Shown here in pieces: positions 33,341 through 48,894 of a DNA stretch of 64,000 nucleotides. How positions within the stretch are numbered: the stretch's first letter is position 1; each line of letters begins with the position of its first letter. The stretch is from Diploscapter coronatus (Eukaryota > Nematoda > Chromadorea > Rhabditida > Rhabditidae), in assembly GCA_964036155.1 (NCBI GenBank), contig OZ038423.1, forward strand, positions 54,389,249 through 54,453,248, written 5' to 3'. Below the pieces are notes generated by a model, which saw only the letters and a list, made by a program, of their open reading frames with translations, was not told the DNA's origin and searched no databases. A program made the translations under genes and the position numbers.

Positions 33341-36300
33341 TTATTCCAGCTCGATATCAGACACGACCAGTTCGCTTTCATCTGACGGGGGAGGACTGGA
33401 GCTCGAGGAAGGAGTTGATGCACTCGAAACTGATACGACGACTCCACTCGCTGCCGAACTGTTACGACGAGGACGACGGGAACTGATTACCACTCCTGAA
33501 AAAGAAGCGAAATGTTTTTAGAAAAGATATATAAAATTCTGATATAGCCTTTCAATCCTTGAGAAAAATTATCCAAATTGGAGGGTCAATGGTATTCATA
33601 AAAAGAAAAAGAAATTTAATCTTCCAAAGAATTTGATAGTTCCACAAAAAGATTCTGCCAAGTCCTTCTCATCATCCAATTGAAACATATCAAGATGCGA
33701 AACCCCTCACTTCGATCCGAATTGAGTGACTCAGTGCTGATGGTGGAGAGATGTTCATCTTCGGGGCTGTCCCTGATCTCGCCCTCTTCGATTTCGTCTT
33801 CCTCTGCAGGAGCAGCTCCATTCACTATCACTTCCTCTCCGTTCTCTTGCTGCTGCTCTTGTGCTCCGACAATGATCACGTGATTCTCCTCCTCAGCGAC
33901 TCCATTCTCCGTCCTCACTGTCTGTTTCTCGATCTCAGAAGTCCCTTCAACCTCTGCCTCAGTCCTGACCTCCTCATCATCCAGCACGACTCTCCTCTGT
34001 CCATATTCGCTCTCGCCTCCAAGATCCTGGCCACTCACTTTGCCTTCAGTCTCTTCCGAGGCCAGGCTGGAAGTACGAATTTGATATCTGAAAATTTAAG
34101 ATTATTCAAATCTTATAACGATCTTTTCTCTGAGATGAGAAAGTTCATAACTGTCTCGTTATCAGAAGAATTTCTTGCACTAAAAACAAATAGTTGGTTC
34201 ATCGAACAAAATGTAAAATTTAACGGAATGAAATAATGATCGAACCTTTCCGGAGTAGTATGTCTCGATTCTAACTCATCCTCCGAATATGCACTTCCTC
34301 CCTCCGAAATGTCGAATTCCTCTTCATCTGCATCTTCGTCTTTTCTGTCAGCGAATAAATCAGCAACTTCGTCAGGAACACTTTCGTCTCCTTCCGTCAA
34401 CAATTTACCTGAACAAATGAATCATTATAGCAGCTATAAATTGATGTGTTTATGCGAGGTTATCCATTTCGAACGATGTAATCTGTATAAAGTGCAATTT
34501 CCTTCAAAATTTTATCTATTTTTAGTGAAAAATACCTTCAATGATGTTGAGTATCTTTCTGCGCGACATAGCCTTCAGCTCCTCGGCCATCAATTGAAGC
34601 ACGTCTTCGCGATTTCGATTCTCAAATGAATAAATTAAAATTCGTTTAAATTGCATCGAAAAACGCTTTTGTGAGTTATATCATGATCATCAGGGTTGCT
34701 GACGGGCCCAATTTTTCGGACCCGGACCCGCAAAAATTTTCCAATTTTTTCATCCTCTGGACCCGGACCCGTTCTCAGAACCGTCATTTTTCATTCTTTG
34801 GGACCCGCCCGTTTTCAGACCCGTCATTTTTCACCTTTCGGACCCGGACCCGCTCTCAGAACCGTCATTTTTTACCCCCTGGACCCGGGCCCGCCCGTTC
34901 GGACCCGCATGAAATTTGCATTATTTTCAATTTTTTCAAACAAAAGACATAATTTTAAAGGTATTTGCTATTGAAATGCAATCATTTCAGATTATAAAAG
35001 ATTCCTGAATCTATTTAATATTGAATACTTTATTCCCTCATCATTACTCATTAGAATAATTTAATCGGATCAGATGATTAGAGATCAATGATAATCTTTG
35101 AATCAACGAACTTATTGAAAAAGGCATAATTTTTACTTGCAAAGAGTCAGCATCAGGACTGTTGCGGAATCGAATTTAAAAAATTGGAATCTAAAGTTTC
35201 GATGCCAAAAATCGCCGGAAGTTCCGGTTTTTCGGAATCGGAATTTTTTCTTAATTTAACTAAATCGAAGAATTATGCTCAAATTCTTTAGCTAATGCCT
35301 TATTATAATTCTAACAAAATTTAAAGTCTTATATTCTCAATGGAGAGTGATTATTTTTATTTGAATGCTTTCTTCATTATTTAGCCCGCTGCAGGCGAAG
35401 GTGGGAATAGGCCACCTGATAGAACATTTTTTAAAAGAAAAATTCTCTTAATTTGAACATAACTTTATCCTATCACAAGCTACTCCAAGCTTAATTGAAT
35501 ACATAGCCAATCAAAGTTTCAAAATGAGCTAATTTTTCAATTTTTAGCCAATTTGAACCGCGAAAATCATTCTCTAGCACTATTTCTGCTATTTAAAATA
35601 TCACTCAAAAATACACTAAAATTCCAGTTTTTAACCTAAAGTTTGCCAGAATCGGTATCGGAATCAGAATTGAAATTCTTGCGGGGTCGGAGTCGAAATC
35701 AGAAGTTCCGATGCCAAAAATCGTCGGAATTTGCCGAGTAAGAACTTCTGCAACAGCCCTGGTCGGCATCACCAGATTTCCTCATAAAAATCACAAATGT
35801 GTTTTTTCACGAATCTTATAATTTTATTCAGAGTTGAATGAGCTTTCAAATAAGCCTATTTCCAACTGGTATCCCAAGACATCAGTAGGATCAAAATCGC
35901 GAAAAACTGCAGTCGGTCAGAGTCGCACTTCGGAAATTTAATTTTTGGCGGGAAATTTTCGACCGTAGCAGGTGGCCGTAGTCACATTATTTGTAGTTTT
36001 TCATGGACTATCTAACGCAAAAAACCCCATTTGATTTGGTTCAGAAATAAGAAAGTTATGATTTTTTTTCTTGAAGCCGGATCCGTCAAAACTTTAAGCT
36101 ACCGTAATCCGCTACGGTAATCGATTTTCGAAAAACGGATAGCACCACGAGAATCAGCGTGAAAAACTGTACTATATACGTGAAAATCAGTCAAATCGAT
36201 GGACTCCTGAGTCCGCACCACTTTGAATAGTCCTGACATTCACTCTTAATCGCATCAAATGAATTAATTTGCGGGTCCATGCGGGTCCTGACCTCGGACC

Positions 36301-36889
36301 CGCCCGCGTCCAAATTCGAAATTTTTTCCACCCTAGACCCGGACCCGCTTCAAAATCCAAAATTTTTTTCATCCTAGACCCGGACCCGTTCTCAGATTCA
36401 TAATTTTTCACTTTTCGGACCCGGACCCGATTTAGACCCGCATTTTGCGGGTCGGGCCGACCCGGGCCGGGTCGACCCGGGTCCATCAGCAACCCTGATG
36501 ATCATGAGGTTTTTTGTTGTTGAAAAATACAATGCTTGTATAATAACATTTTGGAAGACTGTTCAATTCGAAAACGGAATACTTTGAGGAATGTAGGGAG
36601 CATTGCATCGACGAGAGTGGCGTCCAGAGAGTCGATTGCATTCTCTGCCAGCAGACGGGGTGAACTGATGAACGAGGAAAGGGGCAGCAGGTCCGATGTT
36701 ACTGCTTCTATAAAAGGTGATCGTTTTTCGTCTGGTAAAAATACTGAATAAGTTTTAAGAAACATCTATAATTGAGCCAAAATCTTGTCCGTCAGATTTT
36801 TAATAAATTTAAACCTCACTTTTGTGACTATCAATTTTCCTCTTTCGGTGGCCTGAAGAACCTGATTTCGAGTGATGTTTCATGCCCAT
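33341..36889 (-). CDS. caap1: CAAP1 homologue (caspase activity and apoptosis inhibitor 1 family)
   Basis: CAAP1 is an animal protein reported to dampen caspase activity; mechanism is not well known. Six exons: 36820-36889, 36583-36743, 34536-34620, about 34252-34409, 33721-34087 and 33341-33495. After a basic start (MGMKHHSKSGSSGHRKRK) comes the conserved domain: LLPLSSFISSPRLL, then DATLVDAMLPTFLK and NREDVLQLMAEELKAMSRRK followed by ILNIIEG. This matches the CAAP1 core, where a helix pair ends in a KILKILEG motif. The rest is a long acidic, disordered tail (EEDEIEEGEIRDSPEDE) and a Ser-rich end. The human C-terminal helix with RARAIKALM is not seen. Two donors are GTGAGG, required for phase. 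A 1.8-kb hAT-like element occupies the second intron. Confidence 0.8.
34691..36497. mobile_element. hAT-like non-autonomous transposon with perfect 8-bp target duplication
   Basis: The ends CAGGGTTGCTGACGGGCCC (34691) and, on the complement, CAGGGTTGCTGATGGACCC (36497) are inverted repeats of hAT type. The flanks ATGATCAT (34683-34690) and ATGATCAT (36498-36505) are identical, giving a perfect 8-bp duplication. Inside each end is an array of about 40-bp units containing GGACCCGGACCCG, often followed by TTCTCAGA and CATTTTTCA: about five on the left (34714-34910) and four on the right (36290-36470), all in the same orientation. No transposase frame. It is in an intron of CAAP1 and carries a nested element at 35154-35761. 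Confidence 0.85.
35154..35761. mobile_element. hAT-like element nested in the larger transposon
   Basis: Ends CAGGACTGTTGCGGAATCG and (complement) CAGGGCTGTTGCAGAAGTTC are inverted repeats. The flanks GTCAGCAT and GTCGGCAT match at seven of eight positions, a target duplication made in the host element. The 608-bp interior is rich in GGAATCGGAATT-type words that relate it to the 100-bp MITEs at 10072, 20169 and 57018. Confidence 0.75.
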
Positions 36890-37384
36890 TTTCTAAAGAT
36901 GGAAAAGAAATTTTTCAGAGAGGAGAATGTATAGATATTGGAATACCGAAAATACGATAGTAATTAGTCTATAAATTTCAGCATTGTTTAGGTCCTTTCG
37001 TTTATCGTTCACATACTAACACATTACACAGAAGGAAAAGACAAAATATCATTCTTGGTCAAAAGGAAAAAGAATAATTTACCCGTCATAAAACTGAGAT
37101 GCTTTGAGAATGAATATTATTTGACAGTGGAATTGTGAAAGAAACAAGCTGATTTGAGCAAATATTGAACGAAAGTGGTAGTACATCTATCGCAAAAATA
37201 AAATCCATATAACATCATGAAGAGGAAAACATTTGACAAACTTCTCTTCGTGTTAGGATGTTTCCAGTGTTTCAAACTAGACAAATGGCATCAAAGTGCA
37301 AATGAGCAATGACTAAGATCGAAAATAAAATGAAATGATAGCTAATCATAAGAAATGGAAATCTCTCCAGGCCAGTCAGTCAAG

Positions 37385-40300
37385 TCAGACAGTGCCGCAT
37401 CGCTGAATCTTCAGTCCGACCTGCCGAAAATCGCAGCCCATTGCTTCGAATTCCTCCATCTTCTCGTCCAGCTTGTCGCGCAGCAGGCTCTGAAATAAAA
37501 TGATATGTACAAGCGCATTTTTGAACATTTCTACTTAATTTTTAGAAAGAAAATCTCGGAAAAAGAATAGTGTTCAACCCAAGGTTTTACGCAGTTCGAA
37601 TATAGTTTGAACCGAGCTGAAAATTACTATTGAAAATCTTGAATCTAGCTGAACCGAATCGACTAAATTTTTTTTAAATTAGAAAGGCAATTAGTAAAAA
37701 TAGTACCGTAAACAGTCTATAAAATTATCATCATATGAATTTTCTGAGCTGAAAAGGTTGATATCCAGCATTCTATTACTAAATCCCTACTCTATACCTT
37801 ATGGGTAAGCCACTACTTTTTAATTGGCTCAAAATATGCATATTCGTTAATGTTTGTGGTACTACCTTATTAGTTGCCATTAGAAACGAACTGAGCCGCG
37901 CAAAGCCCTGATTTAATCACTTTTCCATTGATAGGAAGCAGAATAAACCAAATGTTAGCTCTTTTATTTTCAAGAAACGATAAAATTATAAAAGAAAATC
38001 ACCTTAGCACTTCTGATGATCTGCATAGCCTGTGCCTTGCGCATGGGTCCGATCTTCTGTATGATTTCCATGTAACTAGCAGCAGCCACCTGCGCAACTG
38101 TCTTGTATCCTGCATCGTACAGCTGGACTGCTCTCGCTCGTCGAACGCCTGCAGTTGTCTTCCTATTTCTTATTCTTCTATTGTTTTCTTCGCTACCTTC
38201 AATTTCAATGAGAGGAATGAGCTCTTGTCTGGCCACGTCTCCCAGTCGCTGAACCAGCTCAGGCAGAAGTAATTTTAACGGCCACATTTCAGGTAGTTTC
38301 TGAAACGCTCGTAAAATAGAGAAAAAATAAAGGAAGATTTACCTCAGAGAATCTAGCGAGGGCTCCAGCCTGGACAACAGAATTCTGCAAGAGCAGCTGC
38401 AGCCAACCCCTTTCCACATTGAATTTTCTGGCCACATCGAAGTGAGACTCCTGATTCCAGATGCAACGAAGTATGAAGGCGATATACAGACGCATTTCCT
38501 CTTCCCCCGTTTGCTGAAATATACGTTGAAAATACGGCAAATAGATGTTCCATAGAAAATTGGTAAAATGTTGTCTTATGTAAACGAATTAAAGGTCTTA
38601 GAATATTTGGTTACTTATTATAAAGATAGGCTCAATAAAAGCTCTAACCAGTCTCTTCCTGTACATGATTCTCTGAATTATTCTGCCCTCCTGCAGCCCC
38701 AATCGAGTCAGCAGATCCTTCTCATCCTGAGCAATGTTGATGTACTGAACACAAAACATAGAAAAATTGAATCAAAATGAAATCTCGCCATCTGATAGTA
38801 CAAATCCCAGTCGACTTCGCAGGCAATGTCGTAGGGGGAGATGATGTAGAGCAGGTGAAAGTGGGATGAAAATACGAGACCCTGAAATTATAGTAACTGT
38901 TAAAAATCGAAGATGGGATTTCATAGTAACTTTTTAGAAATAGCTAAAAAAAGTGAGTACCTTGCAAAGCGTCAATTTGAGACACTGATGTAGAGGACTG
39001 GAGAAGACCGGATCGATGCCAGAAGAGAAGGAGGCCATTCCCAAAGGGGCGATGGCGAATGTGTCCTGGAAATTAAGATAATAATAATAATTCTCTTATA
39101 CAAAAATCAATGTGACCTACATCATTGAGGTGGAGCAGCTTCATCTCGACGAGTTTGTCCGTGGCCTCCCTTAGCAACTGAGGCACTTCACTCGGCTTCT
39201 GGACGAAAAGCAGAGAATGACTGAGGACTCGTAGCATTTCATCGAACGTTCGAGCGATATTGAGGGCGATCAGATCGAGGACGAGTTTCTTGAAGGTAGG
39301 ACTGTCCAACTGACTGATGCAGCTGGGCAGGGGCTCTTGCAGAAGTTGGCGGAACTGAAATGGAATGATTCAGTTGTTTTTAGTGAAAAACAATCCATCT
39401 GAGCCACCTCTTTTTCATCCTTGCCAGGCTTGAGAATGATGTAGCTCTCGCCAGCCTTGTCGAATCCAGCCCTGCCCGCTCGACCCACCATCTGCATGTA
39501 TTGCGCCTTGCCAAGTCGATCAATTCCCACCATTGGGCTCTGAAAAGAAGAAGAAGATCACTTTTCGATTTTCAATCAATTGCACGAAGAAGAAACATTC
39601 AGAATAGCTTCCAAAATGGTTTCGATGAGGCTTGTCAAATTCAAGCGAATCTAATACCTTGATGATGACCATTTTTGCAGGCAGATTGACTCCAGCTGCG
39701 AGAGTAGATGTCGCACAAATCACGCAAATTGTTCCGTCCTAAAACAACCTCATTTCTATCTAATTCGACAATTTGCAGAGTTCATAGTGGGATACAATTT
39801 TTACAAAATTTCTTTTTAACTTTTTCCACATATTTATTTATAAGCCGTGAATTCTATAACTTTTCTTTCATTCTATCAATCTTATCCTCTCACTATAAAT
39901 CCAGTCTCGATCTGTTTCCTCTCGTCGTGAGTCAGTCCCGAGTGATGGAAGGCGATTCCACTCTTTATGCAGGTCGCCAATATGTTGTCGATCTGGAATT
40001 TGCTCATTTCATTGAAAATCAACCGAAAATATTTACATTTTCATTGTCCTCCTCTCGGATGTTGTTGATGATTTTCTGCTTCTCTTGGACTCGATACTGG
40101 GTAAATGATCTGGAAAACCAAGTAGAATAGAAAATCAGCAGGAAAAATCCAACTTCGGAACGACTCGACTCAGCATCAGAGCCAAGTTCTCGCAGTTCTT
40201 TTTGTTCGGACAGAAAACGATGGCTGAGTTTTTAGGCACCACAGCTTGCAGCAATTGACAGACACCGTCCACATCGCACGCAATTCGCTGAAATATTACC

Positions 40301-42862
40301 TTTCATTGAAATAAAAAATATATATTTCAGTTATCAGTTTGTAATGAAAATATTTTTTTAAAAACCAGATAGTTTAGAAAAATTAAAAGGAAAACCTACA
40401 TTAGGAGGCAGATCTCGGTATGGAATCGTCTTTCCCCCAGGAACGATTTTGTGAATAGTCTGTCCGACTTTGATGTATTCATCCAAGGGAACCTGAAAGA
40501 AGAAGATATTATAAGATGGGAAAATCTCAAAAATAACCGGTCGGAACGAGGTTGAGTAGAGAAGGGCACCGAAGGCTCGCTGCAATTCGTCCAGATTCGA
40601 CATTGTCGCTGAGATGCCGATCACTTGGCCTGGAAAGAAGAATTTATAATAAATTACTTCAAATCTTCAAGGTTTGGTTTCTTCTAGCAAAACTCATTTC
40701 TTTCATCTCCATTATTAGTAAGACTTTATCAAATACAGCGAGAAAACGGAGAGATTGTTTGCAAAATACCGTAGCTTTCGAGAATATTGAGAAGGGAAAA
40801 GAGAAGGAGCAAATCGTTGAAATGAAACTACGAAATAACAGACCTCTTGTTTTGTATCTGTACTTAATGAGGATGTGCTCGATGGTGGCTCCTCGAGACC
40901 TGTCTCCAATCATGTGCATCTGAAAAAAATTTGAAAGTTTTAAGGCCAAAATTTAAAAAATCTCACTTCATCGACAACGAGCAGTCCGATTTGTTGTAGC
41001 TGATTTTGTTCGAGTAGTGAGTTGATCAGCATGTTTCCCTAAACAACAAAAACAATCTATAAAAACTAAAAATGAATGAACCTTTTCAATAGTGGCCACA
41101 TAGACAGAACCAGAGCTGCGTCTTTTGATAGGCGGAAGTCGCCCTGAATAGTAAACAATGATATGAAAAAGATAAAATAAGACTCACCTTTGCTAGCAGC
41201 ATATTCCTCGATGACAATGCCGAATTCGTCCTCGAAAAACGACAGAGAACTGATTTTCTCCTTGACGATCGCCACGTAGGGCAACAGGAGGATGGCATTT
41301 CTGCGATTGTACAGACATTCCCGCAGCATCAGAATCTAAATAGCTCATTTAGAGTAAATAGAAGGAGTTGTAAATGTAAAATAAAAGGAAAAAAGCATAG
41401 CTGATTCTATGAAGTGATCAATAAATTTAAGTTTAGGATGAATTCTTGGTTCAAGTCTCAGAAAATGATAAGAATTCTGATCGTTTATCTAATTCACTCG
41501 ATCATCAACCAACCTCAGCAACAGCAGTTTTTCCAGCTCCAGTAGGCAGAGAAATGATGAAATTCTCTCCGTTGAGAATTCGCGAATCGTCCAGACACTC
41601 CCTTTGCCATTCTACAATATTATCTTCAAATAGGAAGTTGTAAGCGAATAGTTACCGTAAAGTTGTGGAATCCGCCTGTTGGCGAGATATTTGTCGAAGT
41701 AGGACTTAGGCAGGCCGCACACAATAGGCTCAGAAATAATTTGCACTGGACTGGGCTGAAAGATTATCCTGGATTATTTTGTCATAAACATTTACCGCTC
41801 AGCATTTGAAATGAATTTTGTGCAGTTTCAGAAAGCCGTTTTGTACAGAAAAAATAAGATATTCTCAAATGAGCTGTTGTATCTAGAAAAATTACCCTAT
41901 TGAAATCACACTGTGCACGAAATACTTTCCATTACCTGCAAGATAGCTGTTTGCAAAACGAGGAGAGAAGGGTTACCCGCGAGCCTTTAGTTATGTGCCT
42001 CTGCGTCTCTGCACTCTCTTCCCTGTTATTTTCCTCCAGTGCCGGTGCGTCGCATTCGCAGATACGCGTTCCCCCTTTTCAATGCAAGCATTCACCCCGT
42101 AGATAATGGAATGTATCCTTCGATAAAATAGATGAATTACCGTAATCCGAACGAATCCCGGATCGCTGTCGAAATCATCAAAGAATGCGGAATCAGTCGT
42201 AGGAGCTGTGGAGACTCGCTGAGTGGACACAGAAAGATTGGAGTCACTGCCCAGAGAGTTCGACAGACAGAGAGAATCCTCCTGCTGCTGCTTGACTGAT
42301 TCGGTAGGAAGACGTTTCCGGGCTGAAGAGGAGATAATTGGAGAGTTTAAGAAAATAATCACTTTTTAAAATTTCTCGCTTTTCATTATCTATTCGCTAT
42401 CAAAGTTGACCATGGTAGATCTTTGAAAACTGAAGATGGCTGAATTAAAAAAAAAAAACGGAGAAATCATAAAAATAGATTACCTTTGTTCGAGATGTTC
42501 TCCAGTCCCTGACTGTCGGGTTCAGGCAAATTCGTCCAGAACACTTTGCTTTTCGCCGAGACGATCTGCGAGCTTTTCGTGATCAGTTGAGATGGAGTCT
42601 TCTTTTCCAATGATTTTCCTTTGATTGAGGCTGAAAATAATGAAATTTCACTCACCATTCGAGTTTTATCTTTACCTCTTCGAGAAGCAGCCGCAGTACG
42701 AGGACTAGGAGTCGTATAGGCTGGTTTCTTGCCGCTGTCGCTCTGAAATTGATAAAATTTGGTTTTTCTCCTTCTCTTAATTAAAATCTATACCTTGATG
42801 GACAATCTTTTAGATCTCCGTGGTGTTTCCGACTCTTCCTTGACCGGTTTGTGCCGACCCAT
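37385..42862 (-). CDS. helq: HELQ (Hel308-type) 3'-5' DNA repair helicase
   Basis: HELQ is a superfamily 2 DNA helicase for replication-fork and cross-link repair. The start is [19 protein letters not shown]; the N-terminus is disordered and basic. Then come [15 protein letters not shown] (Walker A), [16 protein letters not shown] and [16 protein letters not shown], which separate HELQ from POLQ, and [17 protein letters not shown]. The Walker B box reads VVDEMHMIG (DEMH for the usual DELH). [24 protein letters not shown] and [12 protein letters not shown] mark the remaining motifs. The C-terminal half has the winged-helix/ratchet region ([14 protein letters not shown]) and the helix-hairpin-helix [20 protein letters not shown], ending QRCGTV. 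About seventeen exons; I did not fix every junction. It follows GTF2H5 by about 175 bp on the same strand. No polymerase domain follows, so this is not POLQ. Confidence 0.95.
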
Positions 42863-43037
42863 TCTCCCTGTAATTCTGTGAAATTATTCTCGAAAATAAT
42901 TTTAAAAATCACGAAATATCGCACCGGAAAATAGAACCGGGGAGAAACGAAACAAAATAAAAAGGCAATAAATAGAAATTTATTTCGTGGAATTAGTCTA
43001 TAAATTACCCAAAATACTTATGTACAGAAAAGATGAA
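42863..43037. promoter_or_regulatory. Short GTF2H5-HELQ spacer with possible trans-splice acceptor
   Basis: The 175-bp gap (read on the minus strand) holds an AATAAA-like signal after the GTF2H5 stop. Just before the HELQ ATG is TTTCACAG followed by AATTACAGGGAGA. In nematode operons such spacers carry a 3'-end signal and an SL2-type acceptor. This is inference; it could be a normal UTR. Confidence 0.35.
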
Positions 43038-43412
43038 TTATTTCTCGCTGACTTCAGGGTTCATCTGTTCCATAATTTGATCGAGTTTCTCTTCCAGAAT
43101 AGGTACGATTTCCTTGTCGATGAACAGGTGCGTTTCGTCTAGCTCCTGAAAAATACCGACTTTTCACATTAATTTCCAGAACGAATCTAACATCAACCTG
43201 TCAAAATACAAAGCAGTTTTTGAGAAAGTAAGACTTCTAAACAATCTTCGTTTGGACTTCAGTGAATTTTTAGCGAATCTTGAAAATAAATTTTAAAAAG
43301 TAACCTTGTAGATGAATTTAGATCCGAGAGTGAGCGACTCGTCGAGATGAATGAGCAGCTGCCTCATCGCGGGGTCGCATGTCACAAGTATTCCCTTCTT
43401 CACGTTCACCAT
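43038..43412 (-). CDS. gtf2h5: TFIIH subunit 5 (GTF2H5 / TTDA / TFB5)
   Basis: GTF2H5 is the smallest core subunit of TFIIH and stabilises p52/XPB during nucleotide excision repair and transcription initiation. Two equal exons, 43305-43412 and 43038-43145, give a 71-residue protein, the same length as the human one. It starts [20 protein letters not shown], continues [16 protein letters not shown], and the second exon gives [20 protein letters not shown]. All family landmarks (VNVxKGxLxxCDPAMxQ, DET/DDTHxF) are present. Confidence 0.96.
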
Positions 43413-44309
43413 TTTCGACGCTGGTCAGCTGAAATGAAAAGAATTATGCAAAAAATACGGAAGAATTGAAAGGATTCAGCTTTCAATCAATAAAGATTTT
43501 TCTTGAAACATAAAAAAGTTCACCGCCGGATGACGGAGTTAGTGCCCAATGTCAGACTGCCACACAAATTTGTTTGCTGACTGGCTGATTTGTCGAATTG
43601 AAGTTCGGTCTGGAATTTTTTTTTTTTTTCAAAATTGATAAAATTAGACTCAAAAGAATTTTTTCGAACATTCAAACGAATTCATGAGCGTCTTCCTTCA
43701 TTTTCTTTCGCGTCAACCGTAAACGTCGAATGGGACAGTATTGATTGAAGTGAACAGAAAATTTCAAAAAGGTTTTGCTCATGAATTTTCCTTGAAAGAA
43801 TAATATTTCTCGAAAATCGAAAATATTTAGATCTGTGAATTAACGCATTTTTAGAAAGCATAATAAACATTTCAACAAAATTCATTCGACAATAAATTAA
43901 ATAAGAAAAAATAAATCGGCAAATAAAATAATTGAAGACATTAAAATCGATACTAAATAAATTGAATAAGATAAGATCGCCAGAGAAGAAAAACAAGTAG
44001 TCGCCAGATAAAAGAATCGGCAATAGCACCAGATGATCAATTTGACATTATTAAACGAAGAGGTCAAAATAGCTGGAAAGAACGTCACGAAAAATAATAA
44101 CAAACGATTGATAAGTGACATATTACCAAAAGAGGAATACATGAAATCATTCAACAAACAAAGAATAAAACAAACCAAAATAAAGTAAAGGCGTTGCTCA
44201 TTTGAATTTGAACCAAAACGGTTGAAGTATTGTCATCGAGTCTATGTGTATCATTCTCATTTTCTATAAAAAAAAAGCCTAATCTTCCTTGAATCCTTTG
44301 TCCTTGTAC
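43413..44309. other. 0.9 kb AT-rich intergenic region
   Basis: Between the GTF2H5 start and the DDX43 stop. An open frame on the minus strand at 43897-44178 predicts 93 strongly hydrophobic residues, but composition follows the local AT-richness and no start context or splice signals support it. I treat the region as non-coding. Confidence 0.45.
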
Positions 44310-47948
<3,639 letters not shown>

Positions 47949-48894
47949 TTTGAGCACTAAAAGAATAACAGATTAGGCCTGTAATGTAGGTGAGTAATTC
48001 TTCCTCAACATTGTGATTGAAATTCAAGAATTACTCGAAAGTACGTGCTGTTCACTAACAGTTCACACGAAACTTTTGACCTCTTCGGGAGAAATTCTTG
48101 AAGTATGCTAAATTTTCGAATGAACAGAAAAAGAATCAGGGATGTGCGGGATATTCCGTTTCGAAAAACCGAAATTTCGGTCATTTCTGGGACCACATTC
48201 CGTTTCGTTCCAAAAATTTGGACTTCCTATTCCGAAGATCTCAAAATGCCATTCTGTACATCCCAGGAAAGAACTGCGCGAACTTTCCGATGAATTTCAA
48301 GAAATGATGATTCAGAATAAAGATAATGAAAAATCGAAAAAAAATAAGAAAATTCGAGGAAATTTGAAGAGCTTGAGAAGTTGGAAATTTCTTCGATAAT
48401 GATAAGGTGCAAAAACACTTGCACGTTTTGAAAGTGAATAGAAAGGATCAAGGCGCAAGGCGCAGAGAAAAAGATCGTGACTCTCGATTCTGCACGCTAT
48501 TTTCGTTTCGATAAACGATTTCACGTGGATTCACATGAAGAATAAAAGGAAATACAGAAGAGCAACCTTCTCCGAAGTCCCTCCGACGGATCCTCTAAGA
48601 AAGTAGAAAAATATGAAAATTTGAGATATTTCAGCCGCTCAAAACAGCTTCTGAAGCTTCAGCTTCTTGGCAGATAGAAACAAATTATTTTTATTTAGCT
48701 GCAAATTTCAAGTGACTAACGGGGAAAATATGAAAGACAATACATAATACCCATATCATAACAACAACGAAGCAATAGATTTAATAAGTTAGCCAGGGAA
48801 AAAGCAAGTATGAAAATGACTAAAAAGGCAAAAAGCAAAAAAATGGCTGTGAAGTGAAGCGAGTTGATGATAGAATGGAAGACTTGGATGGAGA
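47949..48894. other. 0.95 kb intergenic region DDX43 / CNOT2
   Basis: Contains the MITE at 48137-48266. The rest, including A-rich sequence near 48320-48420 and 48720-48860, shows no coding or RNA feature I can support. Confidence 0.5.
48137..48266. mobile_element. Small hAT-like MITE
   Basis: Ends CAGGGATGTGCGGGATATTCCG-like (48137) and, on the complement, CTGGGATGTACAGAATGG. The flanks AAAAGAAT and GAAAGAAC agree at six of eight positions, both differences transitions. Interior words TTCCGTTTCG and GAAATTTCGG fit the GGAATTCCG family. Confidence 0.6.

Noticed and set aside
34671..34974. Pro/Arg-rich frames (repeated GPGP, DPDP)
   Set aside because: Translation of the GGACCCGGACCCG transposon repeats, not protein-coding.
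37385..42862. DNA polymerase theta instead of HELQ
   Set aside because: Helicase segments match HELQ-specific blocks ([22 protein letters not shown]), and no polymerase domain follows the helix-hairpin-helix end.
43682..44178. Hydrophobic minus-strand frames that might be a membrane receptor
   Set aside because: Composition follows local AT-richness (Phe/Ile/Leu/Asn/Lys), no conserved motif, and no splice or start support.
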